Shown one piece after another: positions 1-8,964 of a stretch of 64,000 nucleotides of DNA. A program made the translations under genes and the position numbers. Within the stretch, counting starts at the first letter, position 1. Every line of letters begins with the position of its first letter. The notes below the pieces were generated by a model. The model was not told the origin of the DNA, did not search any database, and saw only the letters and a list, made by a program, of their open reading frames with translations. The DNA comes from V1-33 sp964523105 (GTDB taxonomy: Bacteria; Verrucomicrobiota; Verrucomicrobiia; Verrucomicrobiales; V1-33), in contig CAZFZN010000019.1 of NCBI GenBank assembly GCA_964523105.1, positions 1 to 64,000 on the forward strand, given 5' to 3'.

Positions 1-134
1 AAAAAGCCGTCGCCTGACTCCGCCCCGTCAAGAGGCGGCCCGCGTTACGCTTACGTTGGGCTCCCGCCGCCGACACTTCCTCTGCCGACTCCGCAATGCC
101 CCGCGCCTCCTCCGCCCGCGGAATCGTCGGTTGG

Positions 135-1121
135 TCACAGGATTTGAACACGGAAGAATTTCTTCGCACCGGAGTTAGCCGGCGAATCAAAAACTTCCTT
201 GATCTGGCCGTTGCCAGAAATCGTCGTGCCAAAATTGAACCATGTGCTCATGTCATAGGAATACTGCACTTGGTACGTCTTGCCAGCCTGAGACTGCCAT
301 CGAAGGTTGACCGCCGGTGCAATTTCGAGTGCTGGCACAAGTGTGGGCGGTGGGGGTGGCGGGACAACATCACCCCAAGTGAACCCGAGTCTGAACTCAT
401 CGACCACCACGGACGTTGTCGGCCCTGCGGAGTCCGTAGATTCAATTCCTAAAGCGAGCCCATCGAAGCCCGCAGCAGAACCGGGGCCTCCGCTCGCACT
501 GGGATTTCCGTAACTGCCGTACGTGGGGTTGATCCATGCCGAGTAGCCATTCGGACGAAGTTCAAAAACTACAAGATGTGTCTGAAGACCGTCACCGGGG
601 ACAACAAAACCCCGGCCGCCGCCGGGGTTCAAAATCCACAACATGCCAACAGGAGGCGATGGATTTGTTGGATTAAATCGGATTGTGACGAGGGTCGTGC
701 TGCTGCGCAGAAGGCGTATTTCGATTTGGTCGCTTCCCGTTCCGGAAGTTGGAAATCGCATCAGGAAGCTCCCGAAAATCGTGGTGTTCTGATTGGGAAA
801 TGTGCGCAACACACTCAGCGAAGCGGGAACCGGCTCAGGAGCCGTTGAAAGCTGTATTGCACGACTGCCCCCTTGGATCAATCCCCCGCCGGCAACTTGG
901 TACGAAAGACTCGGAACGGGGGACACGATCTGAAATCGCGAGTCCGACAGCCCGGTCCCTGCCCATTCGGAAGACCAGCCGAAAGCATCTACCGATGTGC
1001 CGGCAATTCCATTTCCAACCGTCAAGCCAGTGAACGGCTCAGACGATATCAACTGGCCTCGCGCTTCTGTCAGGAAGGATGCTGAGAGCCAGATAAGGCA
1101 GAGGAAAGGGCTTGTGTTCAT
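135..1121 (-). CDS. Secreted protein with lectin-like (LamG-type) fold and verrucomicrobial C-terminal domain
   Basis: The 328-residue product begins with a signal peptide (hydrophobic run at residues 5-21, likely cleavage after AEARGQ-like residues). The middle (about 25-250) is rich in Gly, Ser and Thr with alternating hydrophobic residues, and the motif VVVDEFRLG near residue 240 is usual at the end of concanavalin-like domains of secreted verrucomicrobial proteins. A PPPPPP linker follows, then a C-terminal module of about 65 residues (LRWQSQAGKTYQVQYS ... FFRVQIL) that recurs at the ends of exported proteins in this phylum. No catalytic motif and no PEP-CTERM anchor is visible. The gene stands alone, downstream of the RES gene on the same strand. 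Exact function unknown; export is well supported. Confidence 0.75.
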   Translation of the reverse strand: MNTSPFLCLIWLSASFLTEARGQLISSEPFTGLTVGNGIAGTSVDAFGWSSEWAGTGLSDSRFQIVSPVPSLSYQVAGGGLIQGGSRAIQLSTAPEPVPASLSVLRTFPNQNTTIFGSFLMRFPTSGTGSDQIEIRLLRSSTTLVTIRFNPTNPSPPVGMLWILNPGGGRGFVVPGDGLQTHLVVFELRPNGYSAWINPTYGSYGNPSASGGPGSAAGFDGLALGIESTDSAGPTTSVVVDEFRLGFTWGDVVPPPPPPTLVPALEIAPAVNLRWQSQAGKTYQVQYSYDMSTWFNFGTTISGNGQIKEVFDSPANSGAKKFFRVQIL

Positions 1122-1239
1122 TGTTGCAAAAGACGTGAAGATTTGCGGTCAAATCGGAGAGTGGCGTCGAACGCGACTGTCGAAAGCCGATTTTCAGCCC
1201 CCTGGGTATGTGGAGCCTTCCGCCTGAGCGGCACGTCGA

Positions 1240-2280
1240 TCAAGGGCAGTCAATGCCTGAGAGGTCTGAGACAGATATGGGGAAGCCCTGATAGAGGAAC
1301 ATGCCATCCCGGCCCGCAGTATCCCTCCGATCCAACACGATCAGTTTTGGCGATCCGACTGGAAGGAGCGCCGCAAGGGGATCAAAAATTACCAAATTCT
1401 TGCCGTAGAAGCGTGTACTCTGGAACAGTATTCCCGAAAAGCCTGCGCGCCTTGCTGCATCCGCCACAAACCTGGGCACGAAGTATTCAGGTCGCCAATT
1501 ACTCTCCCTGTCCGGCTTCGCACTTAAGTGGTCACCGAAAATGAGTGCCACTGGCAGCAGTGGAATATCGACTGGCTCCCCATCGTGATCGGAAACTCTG
1601 TCGTCGTCCGCTTGCCATGGGCGAAGGTCGAGGACTTTGCTCAACCGTTCAATCTTCCACGCCTGAACCCACGCCAGTGTCTCTCCAGACGAAGTAGCCT
1701 CCGCAGCTGCTGTCTTGGAGTCATCAGCCAGATACCAGCATGCTTGTCCGAAATGGTGGAAGCGTCCTTCTGAAATCTTGTGCTTCTTCGGGTCCGGCGG
1801 TCGTAGGTCGTCCGTTGTCATTGGGGCCGGACTGTCCACTCTCCTAGCTCGAAACCAGTTTTCGTTTGTGAGCGAAGTCTCGGTGAACGCTCCGATCTCC
1901 TGCACAATCCTCTTTCCGGTGGAATGCAACGCGCCGAGGTAGGGTGTCGTCTTCAGGGATTGGGCAAACTCATGCAGCTTTCTACTGTGCCGATTTAGCG
2001 CTTTTTCAATCCGCTGCTCGTGGCTGATCTCGCTCTGCGGTTTTACTCCGACATCCTGCGGAATCTCGATTTGGCTGTCGCACTTCGGGCATCGCAGTTT
2101 GCATACAACGTCGTCCCAGAGACTCTCGGGAACATCATGTCCCCTCAGCAGGTCCATCACTGGGAGCGAGGATCCCGTAATCCAGCAGACAGGTTCGCCA
2201 CCTTCGCATGGCTGGTCATTGGGACAACTGACGATGTCGCTTTGGAGAATTTCTGCAAAGCGGTCAATTCGTTGGGACAT
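1240..2280 (-). CDS. RES-domain protein with N-terminal zinc-ribbon-like segment (NAD-degrading toxin family)
   Basis: The 346-residue protein has a C-terminal RES domain at about residues 140-320. The residues that name the family are present: Arg144/Arg146 in NWFRARR, Glu194 in TAAAEA, and Ser288 in ILFQSTR, followed by GKNLVIFDP. The N-terminal part has cysteines at 19, 25, 32, 60, 64 and 67, including CPKC, and resembles the zinc-binding N-terminus of longer RES proteins. Characterised RES toxins degrade NAD+ and pair with an Xre/DUF2384 antitoxin. No such antitoxin gene lies next to this one, so it may be a solitary or regulated effector. I chose the ATG at 2280 because the zinc-ribbon part begins just after it; an earlier ATG at 2319 is possible. 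The gene looks more A+T-rich than its neighbours by eye, which fits horizontal transfer. Confidence 0.78.
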   Translation of the reverse strand: MSQRIDRFAEILQSDIVSCPNDQPCEGGEPVCWITGSSLPVMDLLRGHDVPESLWDDVVCKLRCPKCDSQIEIPQDVGVKPQSEISHEQRIEKALNRHSRKLHEFAQSLKTTPYLGALHSTGKRIVQEIGAFTETSLTNENWFRARRVDSPAPMTTDDLRPPDPKKHKISEGRFHHFGQACWYLADDSKTAAAEATSSGETLAWVQAWKIERLSKVLDLRPWQADDDRVSDHDGEPVDIPLLPVALIFGDHLSAKPDRESNWRPEYFVPRFVADAARRAGFSGILFQSTRFYGKNLVIFDPLAALLPVGSPKLIVLDRRDTAGRDGMFLYQGFPISVSDLSGIDCP

Positions 2281-2522
2281 GTTTTTCGAGTGACTCAAGC
2301 CTGTGCAGGGGTTGGCCATACTTGAGGCGCGAGATACCATGCACTTCCGCTCCAGCAACCGCACGCTTCACCGAATGGGGCGAGAACATTGTGCGTTCCG
2401 GAAGTATTCATCGGCCGTCGGAGCGCGGGGCGCATTCGACGATTGTAGACGAGGCCACGATGGCCGCCGAAGCAGCGCATTCGGCTGGTTGCAGGACGGA
2501 GCGAATCCGCTCCAGTGCCGGC

Positions 2523-3737
2523 ATGAAAACGCCTGAACTGTCGCGCCGGCATTTTATGCGCCTTGGTGCCGCGGTGGCAGCAGTCCCGCCTGTCGCTGGG
2601 GTCGCGAGGAACACTGAAGGCCCGGTCATGGAAAGCGGCGGCTGTTGTCTCACGAAGTCAGGTGATTTCTACAACGTGGAGCGCGGCGACCCGCTGCCTT
2701 ACAAGCTGCCTGTCGAGAAGCAGCGGGAGATCGGGATGGTGAGCGAGACCGGGCAGCTTGAGGTCATCACAGATCCGGAAAGCAATTCCAGGATCGAGCG
2801 GCCGCTGCTCAAGGCCAATGGCACGGCGCTCACTTTCGACGCGCTGATGAAACTCGCGGCGACGAAAGCGACGAGTTATTTCAAAGTCATCACCTGCAAC
2901 AACCTCTCCGATCCGCTCGGGCACGGGCTATGGGAAGGTGTGCCGCTGCGCGATGTGCTCTGGCTCGCGGGGCCGGTCGAGAACCTGCGCCACGTTTATT
3001 ACTACGGGCATCACAACGAGGATCCGAAGCAGATGTTCAAATGCTACCTGCCGGTGAACCGCATCTTTGAAGACCCGCCTGGCGAACTGCCGGTGCTGCT
3101 CTGCTACAAGCTCAACGGCGAGTTCCTCACCGGCGAACGCGGCGGCCCGGTGCGCATGATTGTGCCCGAAGCCTACGGCTTCAAATCCGTGAAGTGGCTC
3201 CAGCGCATCGTCTTCACCAATGATCATCAGTCCGACGACACCTACGCCAACGGCAACAACGACATCAACAGTTGGCTGAAGACCTTCGCCCGCTTTGCTG
3301 CACTGCCGGAGAAGATCAAAGCCGGCGAAGCCCTGACCATTCAAGGCAACGCCCAGTCCGGCCTTTCCGGCATTGCCAAAGTGCAGTACTGGCTGCGCAA
3401 TTTCAATGACCCGCTGCCCGCGAACGATCCGGATTTCGCCACTGCGTCCTGGCAGGATGCGCAGATCGTCCCGTTCGATCCTGACGCGATCAAAGGCTTC
3501 GATGTTGCGAAGCTGCACCCCGTGCAGTTCGATCCGAAGACGCAGCAGCCGCGCGAATGGCCGCTGCGCTACACGCTTTGCCGCTGGACCGCTGCGCCCG
3601 TCCGTCCCACCGCCGGAAGCTACGAACTGCGCTGCCGTACCATCGACCGCGCCGGTCACGCGCAGCCGATGCCGCGGCCGTTCCCGAAATCCGGCAGGAA
3701 CCGGATTCAAACTTTGAAACTGGAGGTCGTGGCGTAG
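2523..3737 (+). CDS. Molybdopterin-dependent oxidoreductase, sulfite-oxidase family, Tat-exported
   Basis: The 404-residue product starts with a twin-arginine-like signal (SRRHFMRLGAAVA), as expected for a periplasmic molybdoenzyme. The molybdopterin-binding domain spans roughly residues 90-270: Cys125 in ITCNNLSDPLG is the likely molybdenum ligand, and LWEGVPLRDVLWLAG and GPVRMIVPEAYGFKSVKWL are family hallmarks. A C-terminal Mo-cofactor dimerisation-type beta domain (about 290-400) follows, with YELRCRTIDRAGHAQP. No haem or b5 domain is fused. The electron acceptor and substrate cannot be told from sequence; sulfite is only one possibility, as YedY-like members act on other substrates. The start at 2523 is preferred over an upstream in-frame ATG because it directly precedes the twin-arginine motif. 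The CotH-type gene begins 10 bases downstream. Confidence 0.85.
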   Translation: MKTPELSRRHFMRLGAAVAAVPPVAGVARNTEGPVMESGGCCLTKSGDFYNVERGDPLPYKLPVEKQREIGMVSETGQLEVITDPESNSRIERPLLKANGTALTFDALMKLAATKATSYFKVITCNNLSDPLGHGLWEGVPLRDVLWLAGPVENLRHVYYYGHHNEDPKQMFKCYLPVNRIFEDPPGELPVLLCYKLNGEFLTGERGGPVRMIVPEAYGFKSVKWLQRIVFTNDHQSDDTYANGNNDINSWLKTFARFAALPEKIKAGEALTIQGNAQSGLSGIAKVQYWLRNFNDPLPANDPDFATASWQDAQIVPFDPDAIKGFDVAKLHPVQFDPKTQQPREWPLRYTLCRWTAAPVRPTAGSYELRCRTIDRAGHAQPMPRPFPKSGRNRIQTLKLEVVA

Positions 3738-3747
3738 TATTCCCGGA

Positions 3748-6700
3748 GTGCGTCCGCTCCTACACAATCCACTCTCCGTTCTGGGCCTGTTAGCCATTCT
3801 CGTCGCGCGGCTGCCGGCGACGGAGTCGCTGTTTGCGCCGGAGCGGACGGGGAATCCGTCAGGGCCGGAGAATCAGTTCTATGAACTGGGCACGGTCTTT
3901 CGCGCGGCGCTGCCGGGCACGGTGACCCATCTGCGCGTGTATGCGCTGCCCGCGGAAACCGGCACGCACACGGTGCGGCTGTGGCGCAATGACACGGGCA
4001 CGGTCATCAGCGGGCCGCATTTCTGGACCTACGCCGGCAGCGGCTGGATCACGCTCGACATTCCCGACGTGAACATCCTCGCGGCTACGGACTACACGGT
4101 CGTCGTGACGACGGGGGCGACGAATGGTCAGGGCGACCGGCCGTATCCTTTTCGTGCGGGCGATCTCGCGGCGCCGGGCGGCAACGGGGCCAATCTCACC
4201 CACCCGGCCAGCGCCGGCGTTTTCTCCACTACTCCGGGCGTGCGTCCGGTGAATACGTTCAATGGCGCAAACTATTACCGCGATGTGGTCTTCGAGGCCA
4301 CGCCGCCGGAAGGCTACGTGGAGGATACGGAGTTCAGCGTGCGGCGCGGCATCTTCACCGATCCCATCAGCGTCGCCATCACCTGCGCCACGCCGGACGC
4401 GGAGATTCGCTATACACTGAACGGCGCGACGCCATCGGAGTCGAGCGCGCTCTACACCGCGCCGCTGCTTTTTAACAGCACCACCACACTTCGCGCGCGC
4501 GCCTTCCGCCCCAACTGGGTCCCGACCAACACCGATACCAACTCATACATTTTCCCCGCCGACGTCATCGGGCAGACTGCCGCCACAGCGCAGGCCTACG
4601 GCTGGCCGGCGGGTCCGGTGAATGGTCAGGTGCTGCGCTACGGCACGGATTCGGCGGCGGCATCGCTCTACACAGCGGCGCAGAAGTTCGCGGCGCTCAC
4701 GCAGGTGCCGAGCATCAGCATCGTGACCGATCAGGCAAATCTCACCGGCTCCGCCGACGGCGTGTATGTGAATGCCGGCGTGCCGGAATTTGAGCGGCCG
4801 GGCTCTGTGGAACTGATTCATCCCGATGGCAGCGAAGGCTTTCAGATTGACTGCGGCCTGCGCCAGCGCGGCGGACAGAGCCGCGGCGACAACTTCCCCA
4901 AGAAGTCGTGGAACTTCTTCTTCCGCAGTGCCTACGGCCCGGGCAAACTGCGCTACCCGCTCTTCGGCACGGAGGGCGCGCGGGAGTTCGATACGCTTTC
5001 GCTGCGCTGCGAGCACGGATACGCCTACGCCGATCCCTATCCGTTGAATGTGCGGCTCGATTTCACCAGCCTGCGCGATGTCTTTAACCGCGACCTCCGC
5101 GGCGCGTCCGGCTGCCAGACGACGCGCTCGCGTCCGTATCATCTTTATCTTAACGGCCAGTACTGGGGCCTCTACGAAACGCAGGAGCGCGCCCAGGAGG
5201 ACTTTGGCGCGACGTATTTCGGCGGCACGCCTGACGAATATGACGGCATCGCCAGCACCGGCCTGCCGGAGCGCGAGACGGAAGTCACCAGCGGAACCAT
5301 TGATGCCTGGCAGGCGCTTTGGAGCGGCGCGCGCGCGGTGAATGCAGGCGCGACCCCGGCCAACTACTTCGCCCTGCTCGGCCGCAATGCCGACGGCACG
5401 TCCAATGCCGCGCTGCCCATGCTGCTCGATCCGCGTGAACTCGCCAGTTACATGCTGCTGCACTACTACACCGGCCACGCGGATGCGCCGCTCTCCGTAT
5501 CGTTCAACTACGAGCGGCCCAACAATTTCCGCTGCCTGCGCCGCCGCGGCCTGACAGACCCATGGCACTTCTTCGTGCATGATGCCGAGAGCAGCACGCG
5601 CGCCGCACAATGGGACGCCGACCGCGTGAACGACAACCTCGCGCTGCTCACCAGCCCCAACCGCAATAACATCCGTTACAGCAATCCTGAGTGGATTCAT
5701 GAGGACCTGCTGGCCAGCGCAGAATACCGCATCGCCTTTGCCGACGAGGCGCAGCGACTGCTTCGGAACGAAGGCCCGTTCACCGCGGCGCGGGCGCTCG
5801 CGCTGTGGAATACACGCGCCGCGTCCATCAACGAGGCCGTCATCGGCGAGTCCATCCGCTGGGCGCAGACGAGCCAGGAGAATCAGGTGAACTGGAATGC
5901 GGAGGTGAATGACGTGCGGAACAACTTCTTCGCCACGCGCAGCGCCACGGTGATCGCGCAGTTGCGCACCCGGGGAATTTTTCCGGCGGTGGAAGCGCCG
6001 GTATTTTCCCAGCGCGGCGGTCAAGTCTCCGCCGGTTTCCAACTCACGCTCACCGCAGCGGCGGGCGGTGCCATTTATTTCACCACTGACGGCAGCGACC
6101 CGCGGGCCATCGGCGGCGCCCCTGGAGTGCCGGCCTACACGGTGCCAATCACCATCAGCGCTCCGATCCTGGTGCGGGCGCGTTTTCGTTCTACCGGCGG
6201 CGAATGGAGCGCCGAGGACCGCGCTTTCTTCACCACCTTCACACCGGCCACGGCAGCGAACCTGGCGCTGACGAAGATTCATTACAATCCACTGCCGCCG
6301 ACCGACGCCGAGCGGGCCGCGGGCTTCAATGACGACAATGACTTCGAGTATCTGGAGTTTCAGAACACCAGCAGTGCGACCATTGATCTGCGCGGCGTGC
6401 AGGTGAATGCGGGTGTGGCTTTTACATTCCCGGCCATCACTTTGGAAGCTGGTGCGCGCATCGCCATCGCGGAGAATGCCGCCGCTTTTGCCTTCCGCTA
6501 CGGCGCGGGCCTGCCGCTGGCGGGCGCGTTCTCCGGCAATCTCTCGAACGGCGGCGAGACGCTGCGCATCGTGGATTCCGCCGGTGCGGTCATCGCGCTT
6601 GTCACCTATGACGACAACGAGCCCTGGCTCGAACTGCCCGACGGTAACGGCCCCTGCCTCGTGCTGCGCGAGGCGGGTTTTGATCCGGCGCTGCCGGCAA

Positions 6701-7137
6701 GCTGGCGCGCCAGTTATGTGAACGGCGGAAAGCCGGGCACACAGGATTCCTTCACCCTGGCTGACTGGCGCGCGGAGCACTTTTCCGCTGCAGAGCTCGC
6801 TGATCCAGCGATCGAATCCGCGTTGTGGGGTGATCTGGCGGACCCCGATGCCGATGGTGTTCCGAACTTGATTGAGTATGCGCTCGCCACCCTGCCCGGT
6901 GATTCCGCCAGCAGCCCGCAGTTCATCTCGATCAACGGCCTGACCAGCTTCCGCATTCGCGAAGGCCTCGCCGGCATTACCGTCACGCCGCAGATCAGCA
7001 GCGACTTGAAAACATGGCAGCCGCTCGTTCCAGTCAGTATCAACAGTCAGGGCGACAACACCGCTGCCGCTGCGGTTTCCCTCGCCATGAGCGGAGCCCC
7101 GCGCGGTTTTCTGCGTGTTCTCGTCACCAGGCCATGA
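3748..7137 (+). CDS. Large secreted CotH-kinase-fold protein with chitobiase-like and lamin-tail domains
   Basis: This 1,129-residue protein starts at a GTG 10 bases after the molybdoenzyme stop. Visible order: signal peptide (1-27); DUF4082-like beta domain (about 30-185); chitobiase/hexosaminidase C-terminal-like domain (about 195-265, IRYTLNGATPSESS); CotH kinase domain (about 310-660) with RQRGGQSR, FPKKSW, YLNGQYWGLYE and the acidic motif HDAES near residue 612; a second chitobiase-like domain (about 750-835, IYFTTDGSDPR); a lamin-tail domain (about 838-957, LTKIHYNPLPP); and a C-terminal module with DPDADGVPNLIEYAL, a calcium-binding-like motif. CotH proteins of spore formers phosphorylate coat proteins. 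In Verrucomicrobia such fusions are abundant, exported and uncharacterised, so kinase activity is inference. The close spacing suggests co-transcription with the gene before it. Confidence 0.88.
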   Translation: MRPLLHNPLSVLGLLAILVARLPATESLFAPERTGNPSGPENQFYELGTVFRAALPGTVTHLRVYALPAETGTHTVRLWRNDTGTVISGPHFWTYAGSGWITLDIPDVNILAATDYTVVVTTGATNGQGDRPYPFRAGDLAAPGGNGANLTHPASAGVFSTTPGVRPVNTFNGANYYRDVVFEATPPEGYVEDTEFSVRRGIFTDPISVAITCATPDAEIRYTLNGATPSESSALYTAPLLFNSTTTLRARAFRPNWVPTNTDTNSYIFPADVIGQTAATAQAYGWPAGPVNGQVLRYGTDSAAASLYTAAQKFAALTQVPSISIVTDQANLTGSADGVYVNAGVPEFERPGSVELIHPDGSEGFQIDCGLRQRGGQSRGDNFPKKSWNFFFRSAYGPGKLRYPLFGTEGAREFDTLSLRCEHGYAYADPYPLNVRLDFTSLRDVFNRDLRGASGCQTTRSRPYHLYLNGQYWGLYETQERAQEDFGATYFGGTPDEYDGIASTGLPERETEVTSGTIDAWQALWSGARAVNAGATPANYFALLGRNADGTSNAALPMLLDPRELASYMLLHYYTGHADAPLSVSFNYERPNNFRCLRRRGLTDPWHFFVHDAESSTRAAQWDADRVNDNLALLTSPNRNNIRYSNPEWIHEDLLASAEYRIAFADEAQRLLRNEGPFTAARALALWNTRAASINEAVIGESIRWAQTSQENQVNWNAEVNDVRNNFFATRSATVIAQLRTRGIFPAVEAPVFSQRGGQVSAGFQLTLTAAAGGAIYFTTDGSDPRAIGGAPGVPAYTVPITISAPILVRARFRSTGGEWSAEDRAFFTTFTPATAANLALTKIHYNPLPPTDAERAAGFNDDNDFEYLEFQNTSSATIDLRGVQVNAGVAFTFPAITLEAGARIAIAENAAAFAFRYGAGLPLAGAFSGNLSNGGETLRIVDSAGAVIALVTYDDNEPWLELPDGNGPCLVLREAGFDPALPASWRASYVNGGKPGTQDSFTLADWRAEHFSAAELADPAIESALWGDLADPDADGVPNLIEYALATLPGDSASSPQFISINGLTSFRIREGLAGITVTPQISSDLKTWQPLVPVSINSQGDNTAAAAVSLAMSGAPRGFLRVLVTRP

Positions 7138-7201
7138 AATCGAACCCACCCGGGGTGTTGCGTGCGGGGTCCCGGGTCTTTTCTTCGCCGGAGTGCCTGG
7201 A

Positions 7202-7864
7202 TCACCAGTCGAGGCCGGGATCGCGCAGTCTCCGGCGCAATTCAGTCATGTTCCAGAGCCAGACCTCGCTGGAAGTGCCGAGCGCGGCGAGCCAGCGGCT
7301 GTCGAGTCCGATGCAGGCACTGCCGAGAGCTTCCCGGGCAGTGCTTTGCAGACGCAGGACTTCATCCCATGTGCCGGTGCGAATGCGAGCGATGTCTTCG
7401 CGGGTGTGCTGGATGAGCAGGAGTGAGTTATCAATACTGAACACGGTGTTGCCGTAGAGACCCGACGCCTGGCGCGGCCAGCGGACGACGATTTGCCATG
7501 TGCGCGTGTCGAGCACGCGGTTCTCGTCGTCCCCGCCGAGGCTCAGCCATGCGCCGTCAGGACTGAAGGCGGGAATGACACCATTGGCGAACTTTTCACG
7601 GGGAACTTCCACTGCGCTGCCATCGCGGCCTTCGACGTCAAATACTCACGCGGGTTGCGCATGAAAGCAGCCAACGCACAGCAGTCGCGCATCGGGACTG
7701 AGGCGGATGCAGAGGGGATCGTCGCCGCTGTCCACCTGGAACCTTCGGAAGACAATGCCGTCGCGCCTGACCGGGATTTCACGGCGACCCGCTGAGCGCC
7801 GCGCAGCAGGCGCCACTGCGACGTGAACTGGAAGCGCCGGGCTTCTTCGACTGGATCGTTTCAT
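7202..7864 (-). pseudogene. Remnant of a WD40-repeat protein, interrupted by an in-frame TGA and lacking its start
   Basis: The 3' part (7202-7612) reads as WD40 blades: PAFSPDGAWLSLGGDD, then WQIVVRW, then SSEVWLWNMTELRRRL at the end. Upstream in the same frame, a TGA at 7646-7648 separates it from another blade piece ending LSPDARLLCVGCFHAQPA. Directly past the stop the frame continues VFDVEGRDGSAVEVPRE, a natural blade continuation, so a single base change (for example CGA to TGA) would explain the break. Above about 7780 the frame no longer looks like WD40. No signal peptide or N-terminal domain is present, so the 5' end is lost as well. A recent nonsense mutation in an already truncated gene is the simplest reading; a sequencing error at the TGA cannot be excluded. 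Confidence 0.7.
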
Positions 7865-7873
7865 AACATGAAA

Positions 7874-7904
7874 CGCCCATTCGCCGGAGAGCGGCGGATG
7901 GGCG
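7874..7904 (-). terminator. Stem-loop downstream of the lipoprotein gene
   Basis: Arms CGCCCATTCGCCG (7874-7886) and CGGCGGATGGGCG (7892-7904) pair over 13 positions with one G-T wobble and a 5-base loop. On the minus strand the stem is followed by only a short T run (GTTTCA). It lies 33 bases past the stop of the minus-strand lipoprotein gene and is a plausible terminator for it. Confidence 0.55.
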
Positions 7905-7936
7905 CATGCGGGAGTGCGTGCCGGAACGCGCGCCTG

Positions 7937-8263
7937 CTATTTGGGGGGAGCGTCCTTGAGTTTGTCAGCGGCGTCCTCCAGCTTGTCGGCAGCCTCCTCG
8001 GCGGCGTCGCGGAGTTCCTCGTTCGGACGGCGGTCGAGGGCGTCGTTGACCGCGTCCTTGACTTTGTCGCCCGCTTTCTCGACTTCCATTTTCGCCTTTT
8101 CGGCGGCTTCCTTCGCAGCTTTCGACGCATGCTCGGCCGCCTTTTCGGCTTCACTCCGGCTGTCACTGTCGCAACTGCACAGGAGTGTCAGGCCCGCCAG
8201 CAGCGGAAGGACGCTCAGACCGTGGAGATGGAACCGTCCGCGGGTAGAAGTTGGTTTTTTCAT
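7937..8263 (-). CDS. Small helical lipoprotein, alanine/lysine/glutamate-rich
   Basis: The 108-residue product has a lipoprotein signal: a hydrophobic stretch, then the lipobox-like LTLLCSC, with acylation likely at one of two cysteines near residues 29-31. The rest (about 35-108) is one long amphipathic helix built from short Ala/Lys/Glu repeats (EKAAEHASKAAKEAAEKAK), like small periplasmic stress lipoproteins that line the envelope. It is the most downstream of three small minus-strand genes (this gene, a DUF1328 gene, a CsbD gene) beside the two-component cassette. A moderate sigma-54-like element sits about 40 bases before the start. A role in envelope stress is inference from composition and context; the family is not named with certainty. 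Confidence 0.75.
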   Translation of the reverse strand: MKKPTSTRGRFHLHGLSVLPLLAGLTLLCSCDSDSRSEAEKAAEHASKAAKEAAEKAKMEVEKAGDKVKDAVNDALDRRPNEELRDAAEEAADKLEDAADKLKDAPPK

Positions 8264-8298
8264 GACGGTGGGTTTCTATGGGATGGGGGGTGGAATCG

Positions 8299-8314
8299 GG
8301 CAGGAACGCTGCCG
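8299..8314 (-). promoter_or_regulatory. Weak sigma-54-type promoter candidate before the lipoprotein gene
   Basis: Minus-strand CGGCAGCGTTCCTGCC keeps the GG (8313-8312) and GC (8301-8300) doublets at the obligatory 10-base spacing. Flanking positions match the consensus only in part. A transcript start near 8288 would leave a leader of about 25 bases. Confidence 0.35.
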
Positions 8315-8326
8315 GTTGCAGGGCTT

Positions 8327-8491
8327 TCAAACGCTGGGCTTTTTGCCGGTCATCAGGGAGACGAGGAACAGCACGAGAAAGACCACGAAGAGGATCTTGG
8401 CGATCCATGCAGCGGTGCCGGCGACGGCGAAGAATCCAAGCGCGCCGGCAATGAGGGCGATGATCAGGAAGACAATGGCGTAGTGTAACAT
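8327..8491 (-). CDS. DUF1328-family small membrane protein (YtjA-like)
   Basis: The 54-residue product MLHYAIVFLIIALIAGALGF... has two hydrophobic segments (about 4-25 and 28-48) and matches the DUF1328 family in length, in the opening MLHYAIVFLI and in the pattern of two short transmembrane helices with AWIAKILFVVFLVLFLVSL. The family is widespread and often rises under general stress, but its molecular role is unknown. The frame stays open upstream to 8623, but the match starts at the ATG at 8491, so that start is used. About 85 bases upstream, minus-strand CACCGGCCCCGCA resembles the sigma-54 element before csbD, but its GG-GC spacing is 11 instead of 10, so it is not called as a promoter. 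Confidence 0.85.
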   Translation of the reverse strand: MLHYAIVFLIIALIAGALGFFAVAGTAAWIAKILFVVFLVLFLVSLMTGKKPSV

Positions 8492-8718
8492 GGCAGTGGT
8501 TGGTTTGATGTTGTGGTTCTGGTTTGGGGTTCCGCAGGAGACCGCGTCCGCGAGGAGCACGGTCCCTGCGGGGCCGGTGTCCGGTTGCCTCCGGGGGAGG
8601 CAGGCATCCGGGACTTCCGGCAAATGTTTCGCTTTCCTCAGTCCGGTCCTGACTTTTCTGCCGGGAGCGCAGGGCGCGGGCGGAGATGAAACCGGTCCGG
8701 GGAGCGCAATCCGGGACC

Positions 8719-8904
8719 TCAGAGTTCGGCGATGGCCTGACGGATTTCCTCTTTGGTGCAGCCGACTTTCTTTTGGATGCGGCCGAGGGTCTCGTCCTCC
8801 TTGCCTTCGACGAAGAGCAGATCGTCATCGGTGAGCTGGGCGTACTTCTGCTTCAGCCGTCCTTTGACTTCATTCCAGGAGCCTTTGAATTCGAGCGTTG
8901 TCAT
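8719..8904 (-). CDS. CsbD-family stress-response protein
   Basis: The 61-residue protein carries the CsbD signature from end to end: FKGSWNEVKGRLKQKYAQLTDDDL, with FVEGKEDETLGRIQKKVG after it and the closing EEIRQAI. CsbD proteins are small soluble helical proteins, highly expressed under general stress in many bacteria (sigma-B dependent in Bacillus); their biochemical role is unknown. The gene is preceded on the minus strand by a strong sigma-54-type element (8965-8981), giving an expected leader of about 50 bases, and it diverges from the two-component cassette starting at 9189. Control by that cassette's sigma-54 activator is therefore likely, but inferred. Confidence 0.9.
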   Translation of the reverse strand: MTTLEFKGSWNEVKGRLKQKYAQLTDDDLLFVEGKEDETLGRIQKKVGCTKEEIRQAIAEL

Positions 8905-8964
8905 GGTTGGTGGAGTTGGGGTTTGTTTTTCGGGACCGCAGAGAGCGGTCGCCTGCCCTCTTCT

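Noticed and set aside
4543..7149. Open frame of 868 residues on the minus strand opposite the CotH gene
   Set aside because: Compositionally biased with no motif, and opposite a gene with many recognisable domains.
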